From JAGDZR01 sp049115695 (GTDB taxonomy: Bacteria > Bacteroidota > Bacteroidia > Cytophagales > Cyclobacteriaceae): a DNA stretch of 64,000 bases. The first letter of the stretch is position 1; each line of letters begins with the position of its first letter. Position numbers and translations under genes: made by a program. Below are positions 62,582 to 64,000 of the stretch, piece after piece. The stretch lies in NCBI GenBank assembly GCA_049115695.1, contig JAGDZR010000013.1:156658-220657 (forward strand). Reading direction: 5' to 3'. The notes below the pieces were generated by a model that saw nothing but the letters and a program-made list of their open reading frames with translations, did not search any database and was not told where the DNA came from.

Positions 62582-63849
62582 TGGCAAAAGTAGATGTGTT
62601 GCTGGGTCTCCAATGGGGAGATGAAGGCAAAGGAAAAGTTGTTGATTATTTAGCCCCAAAATATGACGTTGTTGCAAGATTTCAGGGAGGACCCAATGCG
62701 GGACATACTTTGGAATTCGACGGAAAGAAACATGTACTTCATCAAATTCCCTCAGGGATTTTTCATTCGGGTATTATCAATATCGTTGGAAATGGTGTAG
62801 TACTTGACCCTATTACCTTCAGTGAAGAGATAAAGGCGCTTGAGCCATTCAATTTGGATTTGCATGCTTCTCTGATATTATCATCAAAAGCACAGATGAT
62901 CCTACCTACACACCGTTTGTTGGATCAAGCATTTGAGAAATCTAAAGGAGATTCAAAAATCGGATCGACGCTCCGAGGAATAGGTCCTACCTATCAGGAT
63001 AAAATGGCGAGAGTAGGTCTTCGACTAGGAGATGTGCTTGAATCAAACTTCCGTGAAAAATATGACAATCTGAAGGCCAAACATTTTGAAGTATTGGATC
63101 GACTGGGATTTGAATATGATATTAAAGAAAGGGAGGACGTTTTCTTCGAGGCTATTGAGCATCTAAGAGGTTTTCAAATAAAGAATACTGAGTACCTGAT
63201 TAATTCTTTATTAAAGGAAGGAAAATCAGTACTTGCAGAAGGAGCCCAGGGATCACTCCTGGATATCGATTTTGGAAGCTATCCTTTTGTTACCAGCTCA
63301 AATACAATCTCTGCAGGCGCTTGTACCGGCTTGGGTATTTCTCCAAAGCAAATTGGAGAAGTTTATGGTATTTTCAAGGCTTACTGTACAAGAGTAGGTA
63401 GCGGACCATTCCCAACAGAGCTCTTTGATGAGGAAGGAGAGAACTTAAGAAAAAAAGGAGGTGAATTTGGAGCTACCACAGGTAGACCAAGGAGATGTGG
63501 ATGGTTAGACATTCCTGCGCTCAACTATGCTTGCATGCTCAATGGGGTTACACAGCTTTTCATGATGAAGGTAGATGTGTTAAGTGAGATGGACGGAGAG
63601 ATCCAGGTTGGAGTTGAATATAAGAAGGGAGAAGAACGCACTACTGAATTCCCTGTTAACTATGACGACAATTGGTCTGTAGAGTACCAAACTTTACCGC
63701 TTTGGGATAATCATAATTTTCAAGATTTCGATTCACTACCCGCTGAGTTATCAACTTATATCTCCTTTATTGAGGACAAGACTGCAACACCAATCAACCT
63801 TGTATCTATCGGACCAGACAGGACTCAAACAATTATTAAAAATATTTAA
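62581..63849 (+). CDS. purA: Adenylosuccinate synthase
   Basis: Converts IMP and Asp to adenylosuccinate using GTP. The N-terminal QWGDEGKGK (11-19) with the catalytic Asp13, the GNAGHT-like NAGHTL stretch, STLRGIGP and the C-terminal TTGRPRRCGW are all present. 422 residues is normal. It is coupled by TAATG to the STAS gene. By neighbourhood (rsh-fur-purA) this group is common in Bacteroidota. Confidence 0.97.
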   Translation: MAKVDVLLGLQWGDEGKGKVVDYLAPKYDVVARFQGGPNAGHTLEFDGKKHVLHQIPSGIFHSGIINIVGNGVVLDPITFSEEIKALEPFNLDLHASLILSSKAQMILPTHRLLDQAFEKSKGDSKIGSTLRGIGPTYQDKMARVGLRLGDVLESNFREKYDNLKAKHFEVLDRLGFEYDIKEREDVFFEAIEHLRGFQIKNTEYLINSLLKEGKSVLAEGAQGSLLDIDFGSYPFVTSSNTISAGACTGLGISPKQIGEVYGIFKAYCTRVGSGPFPTELFDEEGENLRKKGGEFGATTGRPRRCGWLDIPALNYACMLNGVTQLFMMKVDVLSEMDGEIQVGVEYKKGEERTTEFPVNYDDNWSVEYQTLPLWDNHNFQDFDSLPAELSTYISFIEDKTATPINLVSIGPDRTQTIIKNI

Positions 63850-63881
63850 CAAGACTAGCTGGTCAATTTCCATCAAGTTCT

Positions 63882-63889
63882 TATCTTTG
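63882..63889 (+). promoter_or_regulatory. Putative -7 box near the right edge
   Basis: TATCTTTG, a perfect TAnnTTTG, followed by C as at queD, fur and the proline dehydrogenase promoter. The transcript would start near 63895 and run out of the window. No clear -33 element. Confidence 0.45.
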
Positions 63890-63926
63890 CCCTCCTTTTG
63901 ATTTCGGGTATTGAATATTTGGGATT

Positions 63927-64000
63927 GTGAGGGGAATTATTGGGCACTTATACGGGGTGTTTATAGTTGTAGGGCTTAGGTTCTGCACGATTAATGAAGG
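63927..64000 (+). CDS. Start of a possible exported protein, cut by the window
   Basis: After the -7 box at 63882, a GTG at 63927 opens a frame to the edge (RGIIGHLYGVFIVVGLRFCT, then INEG), basic at the start and then hydrophobic, as in a signal peptide. In many Bacteroidota an OstA-like exported protein follows purA, which would fit but cannot be shown from 24 codons. It could also be non-coding. Confidence 0.3.
   Translation, partial: MRGIIGHLYGVFIVVGLRFCTINE

Noticed and set aside
1..64000. Mobile elements, prophage, CRISPR or defence island
   Set aside because: No transposase, integrase, direct-repeat array, cas gene or restriction enzyme was found; the FRG gene alone does not make a defence island.

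Overview
This window is an ordinary, densely packed stretch of chromosome from a member of the Bacteroidota, most likely a marine Cytophagales relative (inferred). Support for this comes from a SusC/SusD-type outer-membrane pair, a Bacteroidota-type LptD, Bacteroidota -7 boxes (TAnnTTTG) upstream of many genes, weak or absent Shine-Dalgarno sequences, and the usual Bacteroidota gene neighbourhoods (rplQ, eno-divIC, proline dehydrogenase divergent from aroB, queE-ompA, clpP-clpX after tig, rsh-fur-purA). I see no insertion sequence, phage, CRISPR array or plasmid function. No gene-free stretch reaches 300 bases; the longest is the 249-base leader before the SusC-like gene.

Layout: 1-3.1 kb holds the end of rplQ and an overlapping carA-eno pair, both closed by good terminators. 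3.2-8.4 kb holds an outer-membrane protein with a long charged linker, a DivIC-like septum protein, small exported proteins, an Ldh-family dehydrogenase and an Ppx/GppA phosphatase. 8.5-17 kb holds two acyl-CoA carboxylase carboxyltransferase subunits (propionyl-CoA type and methylcrotonyl-CoA type), an atypical SDR, an M42 peptidase, an orphan histidine kinase, an exported histidine phosphatase and a SirB1-like protein. 17-23 kb is envelope biogenesis: MlaD/MCE protein, cell-wall amidase, LptD and a sterol-desaturase-like enzyme. 23-27.2 kb holds a beta-propeller-like exported protein, a fusion of cyclic-nucleotide-binding-like domains to an acyltransferase with an adjoining SGNH hydrolase, and a DUF4136 lipoprotein.

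27.2-43.9 kb is mainly housekeeping: lysS, proline dehydrogenase, aroB, aroA, an FRG-domain protein, a phosphopantetheinyl transferase, WD40 and DivIVA-domain proteins, folB, a HesB-like protein, two small membrane-linked proteins, an NAD(P)-binding protein, dtd, lepA, folD, queE and a TPR/PD40/OmpA protein. 44.1-53.4 kb is the main accessory-looking locus: a SusC-like TonB-dependent transporter, a SusD-like lipoprotein and a third surface lipoprotein in one transcription unit with a strong terminator, followed by a large FG-GAP/CRTAC1-like lipoprotein. 53.4-64 kb holds hldD, queD, lpxB, clpX, clpP, tig, a tRNA-Leu, rsh, fur, a STAS protein and purA, with a new promoter starting near the right edge.

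Functionally, the window combines envelope assembly (LptD, MlaD-like, HldD, LpxB, amidase, DivIC, OmpA), central and aromatic metabolism, protein quality control (Tig, ClpPX) and stringent response. The points most worth a second look are the cNMP-like/acyltransferase fusion, -7 boxes lying exactly five bases before start codons, convergent genes that share their stop codons, a 54-codon membrane ORF behind aroB, and enzymes that seem to have lost catalytic residues. I did not find a clearly novel multi-gene system; the candidates are stated with their limits.
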